A stretch of 5,869 nt of DNA, from positions 16,384 through 22,252 of the forward strand of contig DGYJ01000075.1 of the NCBI GenBank assembly GCA_002396665.1, given 5' to 3'. The stretch is from Bdellovibrionaceae bacterium UBA5009. GTDB lineage: Bacteria > Bdellovibrionota > Bdellovibrionia > Bdellovibrionales > Bdellovibrionaceae. The notes under the pieces were generated by a model. That model saw only the letters and a list, made by a program, of their open reading frames with translations. It had not been told where the DNA came from and ran no database searches. Below, one piece after another: positions 1 to 5,500 of this stretch. Position numbers and translations under genes: made by a program. Position 1 is the stretch's first letter. Every line of letters begins with the position of its first letter.

Positions 1-2
1 AA

Positions 3-116
3 AATGGCTTTCGATCCACCGGGGCAGTCCCGCGTTTTGTAAGTGAAGCGAATGGCGCAATAAATTTAAAGCCAGAGTTTTTTGACCCTGGCTTTAAAGT
101 GAAGTTAGCTGTTTAG
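3..116 (+). CDS. Possible C-terminal end of a forward gene (5' end outside window)
   Basis: Reading from base 3, 37 codons run without a stop to TAG at 114-116. The other two forward frames stop within the first 46 bases. The peptide has ordinary mixed composition and ends L-K-P-E-F-F-D-P-G-F-K-V-K-L-A-V. No start lies inside the window, so this could only be the tail of a gene entering from the left, converging on the lipoprotein gene with a 27-bp gap. I do not recognise a family. The hairpin at 65-98 lies inside this frame, which is unusual for a coding end and weakens the call. The alternative is non-coding DNA that happens to be open. Confidence 0.4.
   Translation, partial: NGFRSTGAVPRFVSEANGAINLKPEFFDPGFKVKLAV
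65..98 (-). terminator. 11-bp hairpin, probable terminator of the lipoprotein gene
   Basis: TTTAAAGCCAG (65-75) and CTGGCTTTAAA (88-98) are perfect reverse complements around a 12-base loop. Read on the reverse strand, downstream of the lipoprotein stop at 144, the stem is followed by AT-rich AATTTATT. That resembles a weak intrinsic terminator. It may also act on a forward transcript coming from the left. Confidence 0.5.
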
Positions 117-143
117 TGATAGAATTGAATTGAAATCAGAAAT

Positions 144-1136
144 TTATTTATCATCCCCAAGCAGTTTTTCAAATTTGAAACCACTTGTGCTTTCGTCAAA
201 TCCATTCACATAAAGTTTTTGAAAATCAACTTTGCCATTGGTCACTGACTTTTGAAAAAGTATTTTTGAAACTTTTCCATCGACAATCAGGTCCCCTTCG
301 TACTGCTTTTTAAAATTAGATTTTGTTTCTGTCGAGCTTGTTTGTCCATTCTGAGCAGGTATATTATTTGAACTCATTGACGACTGGTGGCTGCGCATTT
401 TTAAATTAAGTTGCAAAGTGTGGTTGTCCACAGTCACGGCAACAGCCTCTAAATTAGAAACAGAAGAATTAGAATCAGTGTTCTTATCAGCAGATATGCG
501 AGCCGCAATATTTGCTTTAACTGATTGTGAAACTAATCCTGTTGCCTTTTGACTTTCGGCTGTCAAGTTTTTAGCTTCTTCACTCAATGATGTTGTTATT
601 GTGAGGGCGTAGGATTTTAAATTTTCGTTTTCCTTTTCGATGCTAGTCACAGTGATGTTTTCATTTCTTGTGATTTTTTCTTGGACCGGACAAGAAGCCC
701 CGCCGATTGTTTGTGATAATGTTTTATTACTGCTTGAGCCCACAGTTGGTTCTAACTGCGCTCCTGGCTCAGAGATTTTACGAAATGCACATTTCGTTTT
801 TAAATCTAAAATATGAGTTTTATAGTCATTTGATTTTTGATAAAAATAATAATTACTTGAGGGCTCTGTCATGTCTGAACCAGCAGAGGCAGGTTGTGCT
901 TCTGGGTTCAGCAAGTATTTCGATGCCAAATCTGTTTCTGCAGAATCAATCATTTTATTATAAGCGATGATATCAGACGAACTGATCTGGACACCTTTTT
1001 CTCCGGGCCCAGAGAAAGCAAAATCTGTTGGTTGATCACCAGCGTTTCCGCCACCACTGCCACTGCCTCCAGAGCATGAAAATAAAAGTGCTGTTGCGGT
1101 CCCGACCAAAATTAATTTTATCTTTTTAGATGACAT
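144..1136 (-). CDS. Predicted lipoprotein of unknown function
   Basis: The 330-aa product starts M-S-S-K-K-I-K, followed by a hydrophobic stretch (about residues 8-19) and a lipobox L-F-S-C with Cys21. This is a type II signal peptide, so the mature protein should be lipid-anchored in the envelope. A Gly/Ser linker (22-30) follows the cysteine, as is common in surface-tethered lipoproteins. The rest is Ser/Thr/Asn/Lys-rich with no motif I recognise. Cys116 and Cys149 are the only other cysteines and could form a disulfide. Residues 200-300 alternate polar and hydrophobic residues, suggesting beta strands. The start is supported by an upstream purine run (CTGGGGGAATT then ATG). The gene is divergent from the metallopeptidase and probably monocistronic. 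Function is unknown; lipoprotein identity is well supported. Confidence 0.85.
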   Translation of the reverse strand: MSSKKIKLILVGTATALLFSCSGGSGSGGGNAGDQPTDFAFSGPGEKGVQISSSDIIAYNKMIDSAETDLASKYLLNPEAQPASAGSDMTEPSSNYYFYQKSNDYKTHILDLKTKCAFRKISEPGAQLEPTVGSSSNKTLSQTIGGASCPVQEKITRNENITVTSIEKENENLKSYALTITTSLSEEAKNLTAESQKATGLVSQSVKANIAARISADKNTDSNSSVSNLEAVAVTVDNHTLQLNLKMRSHQSSMSSNNIPAQNGQTSSTETKSNFKKQYEGDLIVDGKVSKILFQKSVTNGKVDFQKLYVNGFDESTSGFKFEKLLGDDK

Positions 1137-1155
1137 AATTCCCCCAGGCCTGGTT

Positions 1156-1183
1156 TTGACATAGTGAATTTAAAATGTAAAAT
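1156..1183 (+). promoter_or_regulatory. Sigma70-type promoter of the metallopeptidase gene
   Basis: A perfect -35 hexamer TTGACA (1156-1161) is followed after 16 bp by TAAAAT (1178-1183), which matches TATAAT at 5 of 6 positions. Transcription would start near 1190, only a few bases before the ATG at 1197. This places the earlier in-frame GTG at 1164 inside the promoter and argues against it as the start. The call is inferred from consensus only. Confidence 0.5.
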
Positions 1184-1195
1184 TAAAAAAGTGAA
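1167..1195 (-). promoter_or_regulatory. Weak candidate promoter of the lipoprotein gene
   Basis: On the reverse strand TTCACT (plus 1190-1195) and TAAATT (plus 1167-1172) are separated by 17 bp, each matching the sigma70 hexamers at 4 of 6 positions. A start near 1160 would give a leader of about 23 nt that includes the GGGGG ribosome-binding run and a 10-bp palindrome CCAGGCCTGG (1144-1153). The elements overlap the forward promoter, so the two may compete. Confidence 0.25.
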
Positions 1196-1196
1196 A

Positions 1197-1967
1197 ATGA
1201 CGGAATTTATCAAGTTTAAAAATTGGACTGTCCAGATCGAACGTGAGGCCTTTCGCAGGTCGATCTCGATGACAGTGGCTGTGGATAAGCCTATCCGAGT
1301 CAGGACTAATTTACTTTGCTCGAATCAAAAAATTTTAGAATTTTTAAACGAAAAAGAAAAATGGATTCAAAAAAACCTAAGCCAATTCGAAAAGATCAAG
1401 CAACAGTCACCCGTGTTAAGTTTCGAAGATGGTGCTCAATTTCCATTCATGGGTCGCGATGTGATCTTAAAAAAAGTAATTACCTTGGGCGCCAAAGATT
1501 TCTTTTCAATTTTTGAAGACCAACTGCTTTGGCACACACAAAAAATTTCATTTGATTCGTTATCAAGCCAGAGTGGTGATTTTTTATCATCAAATCTATC
1601 AAGTCTAAAAATCCAAAAAACTTTTGTGCAGGCCTATCAGCGCTATGCCATAAGTGAATTGCAAAAGCGAGTTCAATGGTGGTCGGTCAAAATGAATTTA
1701 AAGCCATCAAATGTAAAATTCAATCAGCCTAAAAGCCGCTGGGGAAGCTGCTCTTCGCAGGGTGTGATTAATTTAAACTGGAAGCTCATCGTGTTTAAAC
1801 CAGAAATTATTGACTATGTTATTGTTCACGAACTTTCCCATTTAAAACATATGAATCATTCGCCGTCTTTTTGGGGACTGGTCGCTGAGTTTTGCCCTGA
1901 TTACAAAATTTTACGAACAGATCTGCGAAAGAATTTTTACACGCCAAAGTTTTTGGATTTAAATTAA
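1197..1967 (+). CDS. YgjP/DUF45-type zinc metallopeptidase
   Basis: This gene encodes a cytosolic zinc-dependent peptidase-like protein of the YgjP/WLM (DUF45, SprT-like) group. Numbered from the ATG at 1197 (256 aa), the zinc site is H211-E-L-S-H215 with a third ligand probably H221 in N-H-S-P-S-F-W. Glu212 would be the catalytic base. The upstream family signature K-S-R-W-G-S-C-S-S-Q-G followed by I-N-L-N-W-K-L-I is present, as is the closing P-D-Y-K motif. The length fits the family. The physiological substrate of this family is not well defined. A longer frame opens at GTG 1164, but that codon lies between the -35 and -10 of a good promoter. GTG 1191 is another possible, nearly leaderless start. 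None of these starts has a clear Shine-Dalgarno sequence. The gene ends 5 bp from the convergent phosphatase gene. Confidence 0.9.
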   Translation: MTEFIKFKNWTVQIEREAFRRSISMTVAVDKPIRVRTNLLCSNQKILEFLNEKEKWIQKNLSQFEKIKQQSPVLSFEDGAQFPFMGRDVILKKVITLGAKDFFSIFEDQLLWHTQKISFDSLSSQSGDFLSSNLSSLKIQKTFVQAYQRYAISELQKRVQWWSVKMNLKPSNVKFNQPKSRWGSCSSQGVINLNWKLIVFKPEIIDYVIVHELSHLKHMNHSPSFWGLVAEFCPDYKILRTDLRKNFYTPKFLDLN

Positions 1968-1972
1968 AAAAA

Positions 1973-2707
1973 TCAGTTCACTAATTTGTGCTTCGAATAT
2001 TTTTGCATCAAATGGACTCCCCAAAGGGCTCCAAGGTGACCGACGATGCTTCCAAAAACAAAATCACTAAAAAAATGATCTAATGTTGCAATTCGTGTGG
2101 CTGCAAAAAATAGGGCCACAGCAAACCATATCCATGACCACATAATAAAATAATTTCTTTTTGGGTCCCACATGACAAGTAAAGTAGCGACTGTAAACAT
2201 CACTTGCGCATGGCCCGATGGAAAAGATTGGTAGTCCCAATGATTCTGAAAAAAATGGAAAACATGGGCATCAAAAATATTTGAAACATGGGGGCGTTGA
2301 CGGCCAAAAATAAATTTTAATATTCGTAGAGCAATCCCTGCAGTTAAAAGCGATGCTAATAAATTCCAAGTCCATGTCTTAAGATACTCAAGGGTGAGAT
2401 CATGTTTGTTGAAAAAGCTTCCTAGTGCTGATGAATCACTCGTAAAGCGTGGCCGGATATAGTAACAAAAAATAAGACTTAAAAGACAAAATCCAAAGTA
2501 GTGTTCACCAAGGCCGACATTTGTAATTTCTCGTGCTGCTAACCAAATGTGCTGCATATCTTCTTGGCCAAAAAACTGACTTAAGGGTTCATCGATAAAA
2601 ATGATTCCGATTAGAACTAAGGGTGCAGATAGAGCCAGCCAAACCCAGCTGTGGGTTTTAAGTTTTCGTGGGTTGGTCACCAGAACAAAGGGGTTTTCAA
2701 GAATCAT
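1973..2707 (-). CDS. PAP2 family membrane phosphatase
   Basis: This 244-aa integral membrane protein has all three PAP2 phosphatase motifs. Motif 1 is K131-x6-R138-P139, motif 2 is P163-S-G-H166, and motif 3 is R205-x5-H211-x3-D215. His166 and His211 are the expected catalytic pair. The usual Ser before Arg in motif 3 is Thr here (T204), a mild change. Hydrophobic segments at about 21-38, 70-84, 116-134, 165-180, 186-203 and 213-233 fit the six-helix fold. Family members dephosphorylate phosphatidic acid, phosphatidylglycerol phosphate, undecaprenyl diphosphate or lipid A; the substrate cannot be told from sequence. The ATG at 2705-2707 lacks a strong ribosome-binding site. The gene is convergent with the metallopeptidase and divergent from the secreted repeat protein. 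Confidence 0.92.
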   Translation of the reverse strand: MILENPFVLVTNPRKLKTHSWVWLALSAPLVLIGIIFIDEPLSQFFGQEDMQHIWLAAREITNVGLGEHYFGFCLLSLIFCYYIRPRFTSDSSALGSFFNKHDLTLEYLKTWTWNLLASLLTAGIALRILKFIFGRQRPHVSNIFDAHVFHFFQNHWDYQSFPSGHAQVMFTVATLLVMWDPKRNYFIMWSWIWFAVALFFAATRIATLDHFFSDFVFGSIVGHLGALWGVHLMQKYSKHKLVN

Positions 2708-2829
2708 CGAAACAGTGTGATGAAATCCTGAATCAGAGTCAAATGGGCCCCAAAAATCAAGGCACGCAAGTTGCTTTAATGTCCTTTGTGAAACGAACCA
2801 ATAACAAAAACCTAATAAATGGGGGATCT

Positions 2830-3483
2830 ATGACACCAAAAATTTTAATTTCAGCCATCGCAGCACTTATCGCAATGCAGCAAGTTGGCTTTGCGCAAAT
2901 CAGACCCGACGAGCCAAGACGTGGCGGTGGCCGCGCAGAAAATCCACCGCGCTATCCAGAGCGTGATCGTGGCGGACACAACGGTGGAGGCCATGGAAAT
3001 GGCGGCAACCATGGCGGTGGATACGGTGGACATCACGGCGGCGGATATTACCCTCCTCCAAGACCACCTGTAACATATCCAACTTACCCAAGTTATCCTA
3101 GCTATCCCAGCTACCCAACGTATCCGACATATCCAAGCTATCCATCTTATCCTAGCTATGCTGATCGCACGATTTATGTTGGCAGATATGTTTCAAATGA
3201 AACTTTTCGTCTAACTGATCTTGCATCTTTGTACAGCTACACTGGTTATCGCATAAGTTCAGTTGAGGTTGTTACTGCTGGCTATGCGAATGGAGCAACT
3301 TTTGCGACTATGGTTTTGACGGCTGATCAAATGGTTCAATCGACGGTTTCTAGCCGTGGTGAATCTGTGATGATGTTTCCGCAATACAGAAGCACGGTGG
3401 GATATGATGTGAATGTTTTGCGACTGCAAGTTTTGGGCACTCCAATTCTTATTGATCGAATTATTGTTCACTTGAGCCGCTAA
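2830..3483 (+). CDS. Secreted Gly/His-rich and (YPS/T)n repeat protein
   Basis: The 217-aa product has a Sec signal peptide: M-T-P-K, a hydrophobic core at 5-16, and a likely cut after Ala22 in V-G-F-A-Q. Residues 31-75 are Arg-, then Gly/His-rich. Residues 76-82 are Pro-rich, and 83-109 form nine tandem Y-P-(S/T) triplets. Residues 110-217 make a separate compact domain with alternating hydrophobic residues, probably beta-rich, and no cysteine. I do not recognise a named family; a beta-sandwich-type exported domain behind a flexible linker is inference. The frame is open back to 2668, but the real start is taken as ATG 2830 because it is preceded by GGGGGATCT and followed by the signal peptide. 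The upstream part is antisense to the phosphatase start. The TIGR02147 gene follows after 64 bp. Confidence 0.85.
   Translation: MTPKILISAIAALIAMQQVGFAQIRPDEPRRGGGRAENPPRYPERDRGGHNGGGHGNGGNHGGGYGGHHGGGYYPPPRPPVTYPTYPSYPSYPSYPTYPTYPSYPSYPSYADRTIYVGRYVSNETFRLTDLASLYSYTGYRISSVEVVTAGYANGATFATMVLTADQMVQSTVSSRGESVMMFPQYRSTVGYDVNVLRLQVLGTPILIDRIIVHLSR
3076..3156 (+). repeat. Nine tandem Tyr-Pro-(Ser/Thr) codon triplets
   Basis: There are nine 9-bp units encoding Y-P-T or Y-P-S inside the secreted protein gene. Tyr, Pro and Ser/Thr codons vary between units (TAT/TAC, CCA/CCC/CCG/CCT, ACT/AGT/AGC/TCT and others). The repeat is therefore conserved as protein rather than freshly copied DNA. It probably forms an extended linker. 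Confidence 0.8.
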
Positions 3484-3547
3484 AATTTGCAAAAAGATCT
3501 CGACAAATTGGCTGCTCTTCGGTGAACTGGGCAGACTGGGGGGAATT

Positions 3548-4621
3548 ATGACATCTTCAAATCTTGAGTTCAAAAAAAAATCAGTTAAATCGGCAGCTTC
3601 GGCTGCCGGTCCCAATCTATCAGATTACTTAGACTACAGAAAATATTTGCAGGATTTCTTTGATTTTCGTCGTGAACAAACCAAGCACGAACGTCGCCCC
3701 TACAGTTACCAAATGTTTTCAGCAGCGGCTGATATTAAATCGCCGAATTATTTAAAAATGATCATCGAAGGTAAGCGTAATTTGTCCCGCGAAATGGCTT
3801 TGAAATTTGCCAGGGCCATGGGCTTTCAAAAAGATCAAAGTGTCGAATTTGATTTGCTGGTCCAGTTGAATCAGGCCGAAGATCCCTCTGAAAGAAATCT
3901 TTATTTGAAGAAGTTATCTGAACACCGAGTTCAAATTAAGATTAAGTCTGGCGAAATTGATTCTAAAAATTGGGAGCGTATCCCGAACTGGGTGACTTGG
4001 ATTATTTACGCTATGGTCGACCAAGAGGGGGCGCGATTTGATTTGCCGGCTTTGAAAAAAGCATTGCGCGGAAAAGCCTCTGAAGACGAAATCACTTTGG
4101 CTTTGAACAGTCTGTTGTCTAGCCAGCAATTGGTTGAAGACCCTATGACTGGATTGTTGAAGAAAAACAGAAGCACAATCGAAACTGCAGACGAAATCCC
4201 AGTGGCTTTAGTTCGTAAGCTGCAAGCTCAGTTGATGACTTTGGGTTTAGAGTCTTTGTATCAAGATCAACCCACGGATCGTGAATTTGGCACATTGACG
4301 ATGTGTTTGACGAAGGCTGAATTTGAAGAAATTAAATTTAAACTTCGTCAGATGCGCAAAGGTTTGCACAAGGACAATGCAATTTCCCGTTCGACTTCGC
4401 AAGGCGAGCGTGTTTACCAATTGAATATCCAGCTTTACCCGGTGACAGATGTGACCCCCGTGGTCGGCGCTGTTGATTCTGCAAATCAGTTTGAAGTTAT
4501 GAGTTTGTCAGGGTTCAGTGAGGATGAAAAAACACACAACGCAACTAATCATGCTGAATATAATGGCGATGAATTCGTCGAGCTATCGCTCCACATGAAA
4601 AACCATGACGCAAATCTATAA
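3548..4621 (+). CDS. TIGR02147 family protein (DUF4423, putative HTH regulator)
   Basis: The 357-aa protein matches the TIGR02147 pattern known from Fibrobacter and Bdellovibrionota. After a charged lead, residues 24-43 (L-S-D-Y-L-D-Y-R-K-Y-L-Q-D-F-F) form the typical opening. A helix-turn-helix-like block follows at about 52-93 (Y-S-Y-Q-M-F-S-A-A-A then N-Y-L-K-M-I-I-E-G-K-R-N-L-S). A helical DUF4423-type middle covers 95-235, and the segment at 245-298 includes L-T-K-A-E-F-E-E-I-K. The tail from about 300 is low in similarity and acidic. The biochemical role of the family is not established; DNA binding is inferred from the HTH-like block. The start is backed by CTGGGGGGAATT directly before ATG. 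The short gap to the secreted protein gene suggests cotranscription. An A9 run lies at codons 9-11, and a C(UUCG)G hairpin lies at codons 15-21. Confidence 0.93.
   Translation: MTSSNLEFKKKSVKSAASAAGPNLSDYLDYRKYLQDFFDFRREQTKHERRPYSYQMFSAAADIKSPNYLKMIIEGKRNLSREMALKFARAMGFQKDQSVEFDLLVQLNQAEDPSERNLYLKKLSEHRVQIKIKSGEIDSKNWERIPNWVTWIIYAMVDQEGARFDLPALKKALRGKASEDEITLALNSLLSSQQLVEDPMTGLLKKNRSTIETADEIPVALVRKLQAQLMTLGLESLYQDQPTDREFGTLTMCLTKAEFEEIKFKLRQMRKGLHKDNAISRSTSQGERVYQLNIQLYPVTDVTPVVGAVDSANQFEVMSLSGFSEDEKTHNATNHAEYNGDEFVELSLHMKNHDANL
3591..3608 (+). other. Stable UUCG-tetraloop hairpin inside the coding start
   Basis: CGGCAGC and GCTGCCG pair perfectly over 7 bp around a TTCG loop closed by C-G, the very stable cUUCGg form. 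It begins 43 nt after the TIGR02147 start codon and encodes part of S-A-A-S-A-A-G. On the reverse strand it is followed about 10 nt later by nine T, not close enough for a normal terminator. A role in translation or mRNA stability is speculative. Confidence 0.5.
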
Positions 4622-4647
4622 GTGCCTTAAATTTGATTTGGCACTTA
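4619..4647 (+). terminator. Hairpin at the end of the TIGR02147 gene
   Basis: TAAGTGCC (4619-4626, starting with the stop codon) pairs with GGCACTTA (4640-4647) around a 13-base AT-rich loop. It is well placed to end the two-gene transcript. It is followed by A-rich rather than T-rich sequence, so it is not a canonical intrinsic terminator and may instead protect the 3' end. Confidence 0.45.
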
Positions 4648-4673
4648 AAAATATGAAATTCCATGGTCTAGTC

Positions 4674-4703
4674 TGTGGATAACCCTGTGGAGTGTGTTGA
4701 TAA
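4674..4703. promoter_or_regulatory. Cluster of DnaA-box-like 9-mers
   Basis: TGTGGATAA (4674-4682) is the exact reverse complement of the strong DnaA box TTATCCACA. TGTTGATAA (4695-4703) differs by one base. Between them TGTGGAGTG (4686-4694) shares the first six bases. All three are in the same orientation, 12 and 9 bp apart, and AT-rich DNA follows. This could be a DnaA-binding site regulating ssrA or a DnaA-titration site. No dnaA, dnaN or other origin gene is in the window, so an origin cannot be claimed. Confidence 0.4.
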
Positions 4704-4824
4704 CTCCTTAATTTTACGAAAATTTGTTTGATCTAAAAATTGCTTTAATTTGATTACAGAACGGCAAACCTTAAAGTGTGCTGCTTTAGAAGCGATTTAT
4801 TTTCATTTTGCGATTTTTTTTTAT

Positions 4825-4852
4825 TTGCATCTGGATGTGGTAGGATTATGTT
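4825..4852 (+). promoter_or_regulatory. Weak candidate promoter for ssrA
   Basis: TTGCAT (4825-4830) and TATGTT (4847-4852) are 16 bp apart, each matching the sigma70 hexamers at about 4 of 6 positions. A start near 4859 would leave a 5' leader of roughly 75 nt to be trimmed, for example by RNase P, before the mature tmRNA end at 4935. A closer promoter in 4864-4930 is not excluded. Confidence 0.25.
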
Positions 4853-4934
4853 CATCTGTTTTTTTGAAGATGAAAAGTTCGTTTTAAAACACAAGATTAG
4901 AACGAGCGGTTTTTTGCAGAAGTAACACGAAAAT

Positions 4935-5283
4935 GGGGGCGACATGGCTTCGACGTGGATGCTGAAGCAGAAGGAGCATACCGGGGCGCCTGGGGACCTC
5001 GTAAAAACGGGCATTTTGTAATTGGCAACGATTACGCACTTGCAGCTTAATTAAGCAGCACGATCTACCTACTGGTGGTTTCGCAGTAGGATAGATCGTC
5101 ATTTAGAGACCTCGGCTTCATTCGTTTTCTCCAGGGATGAAGCTTAAAAAATTCTGGGGGAGTGTTCACGAAAGATTTTGTCTATGGAAGCTTTTGTGAA
5201 CAAACTAAATCATAGACTAAGTATGTAGCTGGCCTTCTTGTGGATCATTTGCGGACCGGGGTTCGATTCCCCGCGCCTCCACC
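4935..5283 (+). ncRNA. ssrA: Transfer-messenger RNA (tmRNA)
   Basis: This is a one-piece tmRNA of about 349 nt that rescues stalled ribosomes by trans-translation, working with SmpB and alanine-charged by AlaRS. The 5' end GGGGGCG (4935-4941) pairs with CGCCTCC (5274-5280) as a 7-bp acceptor stem with one G-U. The T-arm is CGGGG / TTCGATT / CCCCG. The 5' signature G-G-C-U-U-C-G-A-C-G follows the acceptor strand. AGAAGG and CCTTCT form part of the long connecting helix. Downstream of the tag, 5060-5074 pairs with 5084-5099. An H-type pseudoknot is visible from 5163-5174/5191-5202 crossed by 5180-5186/5211-5217. The 3' terminus reads A-C-C-T in the DNA, so the terminal A of CCA is not encoded here. 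The last 18 nt are duplicated at 5501-5518. Confidence 0.97.
5024..5050 (+). other. tmRNA proteolysis-tag reading frame
   Basis: GGC AAC GAT TAC GCA CTT GCA GCT TAA encodes G-N-D-Y-A-L-A-A. The resume codon GGC follows TAATT, comparable to the TAGTC before the E. coli resume codon. The A-L-A-A end is the usual degron for ClpXP-type proteases. Eight encoded residues is at the short end of the range; many bacteria have about ten or eleven. Confidence 0.9.
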
Positions 5284-5320
5284 TGAGGGGAAGATTTTAT
5301 CTTCCCCTCAGGTGGAGGCG
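5274..5320. repeat. Perfect 22-bp inverted repeat spanning the tmRNA 3' end
   Basis: Bases 5274-5295 and 5299-5320 are exact reverse complements around a TTT loop. The first ten bases of the left arm (CGCCTCCACC) are the tmRNA acceptor strand and end; the inner 12 bp is TGAGGGGAAGAT with its complement. As RNA this would be a very stable hairpin directly after ssrA and could halt RNA polymerase or guide 3' trimming, but no U-tract follows. It would also compete with the acceptor stem. Confidence 0.9.
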
Positions 5321-5360
5321 GTGAGCCCCTGAATCAAGTAAAGTCTGTGAGCCCTTGAAT
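5321..5360 (+). repeat. Two 14-bp near-identical direct repeats
   Basis: GTGAGCCCCTGAAT (5321-5334) and GTGAGCCCTTGAAT (5347-5360) differ by one base and lie 26 bp apart, directly after the large hairpin. A looser third version (GTGAGGGCCTTGATG) occurs near 5478-5492. Function is unknown. Confidence 0.7.
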
Positions 5361-5365
5361 TAGTT

Positions 5366-5385
5366 TTTAAATTTAAATTTAAATT
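5366..5385. repeat. TTTAAA hexamer run
   Basis: Three tandem TTTAAA units plus TT make a pure A/T palindromic stretch. It contrasts with the GC-rich block that follows. Confidence 0.7.
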
Positions 5386-5401
5386 GAATCTTGTGGGCGA
5401 A

Positions 5402-5417
5402 CGGACCGGGCGTTCGA
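5402..5417 (+). repeat. Degenerate second copy of the tmRNA T-arm 5' half
   Basis: CGGACCGGG then GTTCGA repeats tmRNA bases 5252-5266 with a single inserted C at 5411. In tmRNA the next bases are TTCCCCG; here that continuation appears only at 5502, after an extra block. The site is also part of a local 6-bp inverted repeat (CGAACG 5398-5403, CGTTCG 5411-5416), so part of the similarity could be coincidence. Confidence 0.55.
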
Positions 5418-5500
5418 CTCGGAGGCCAGGATGGCCGAAGAGCGCGAAAGCCCCGAGCGAGCTTTGTGAGCGAGTGGGTGAGGGCCTTGATGGCCCGAAC
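5418..5500. repeat. GC-rich palindrome-bearing block (REP-like) in the duplicated T-loop
   Basis: This 83-bp block is much richer in GC than the DNA on either side. It starts with a GGCC-aggat-GGCC hairpin (5424-5436) and ends with GGGCC-ttgat-GGCCC (5482-5496). The two ends resemble each other as direct repeats of the form GGCC..GATGGCC.GAA. AAAGC (5447-5451) and GCTTT (5461-5465) form a further small stem. It sits exactly between the two halves of the duplicated tmRNA T-loop. A dispersed REP/BIME-type element is the likeliest reading, but a single copy is seen here. Confidence 0.45.

Larger units (their letters stand above)
4622..4934. other. Intergenic region upstream of ssrA
   Basis: This 313-bp gap between the TIGR02147 gene and tmRNA holds no convincing protein gene. 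It contains the end of the gene hairpin, a DnaA-box-like cluster (4674-4703), a strongly AT-rich stretch (about 4704-4765), a T9 run (4814-4822) and a weak promoter candidate for ssrA. A 25-codon open frame at 4848-4925 is not supported. Confidence 0.6.

Noticed and set aside
1280..1288. Perfect DnaA box TGTGGATAA
   Set aside because: It is a lone site inside the metallopeptidase coding region (encoding part of A-V-D-K), with no neighbours; likely chance.
2668..2829. N-terminal extension of the secreted protein frame
   Set aside because: The signal peptide and G-rich ribosome-binding site both point to ATG 2830, and the upstream codons overlap the start of the reverse phosphatase gene.
3076..3156. 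CRISPR-like tandem repeat
   Set aside because: The units are 9 bp, in frame, and vary at codon level; this is a protein repeat, not a CRISPR array.
4848..4925. 25-codon open frame directly before tmRNA
   Set aside because: Too short to support, with AGGA only 2 nt from the ATG, and it lies in the presumed ssrA leader.
4754..5102. Reverse-strand open frames antisense to the ssrA region
   Set aside because: They overlap the tmRNA, whose structure is clear, and their compositions are not protein-like.
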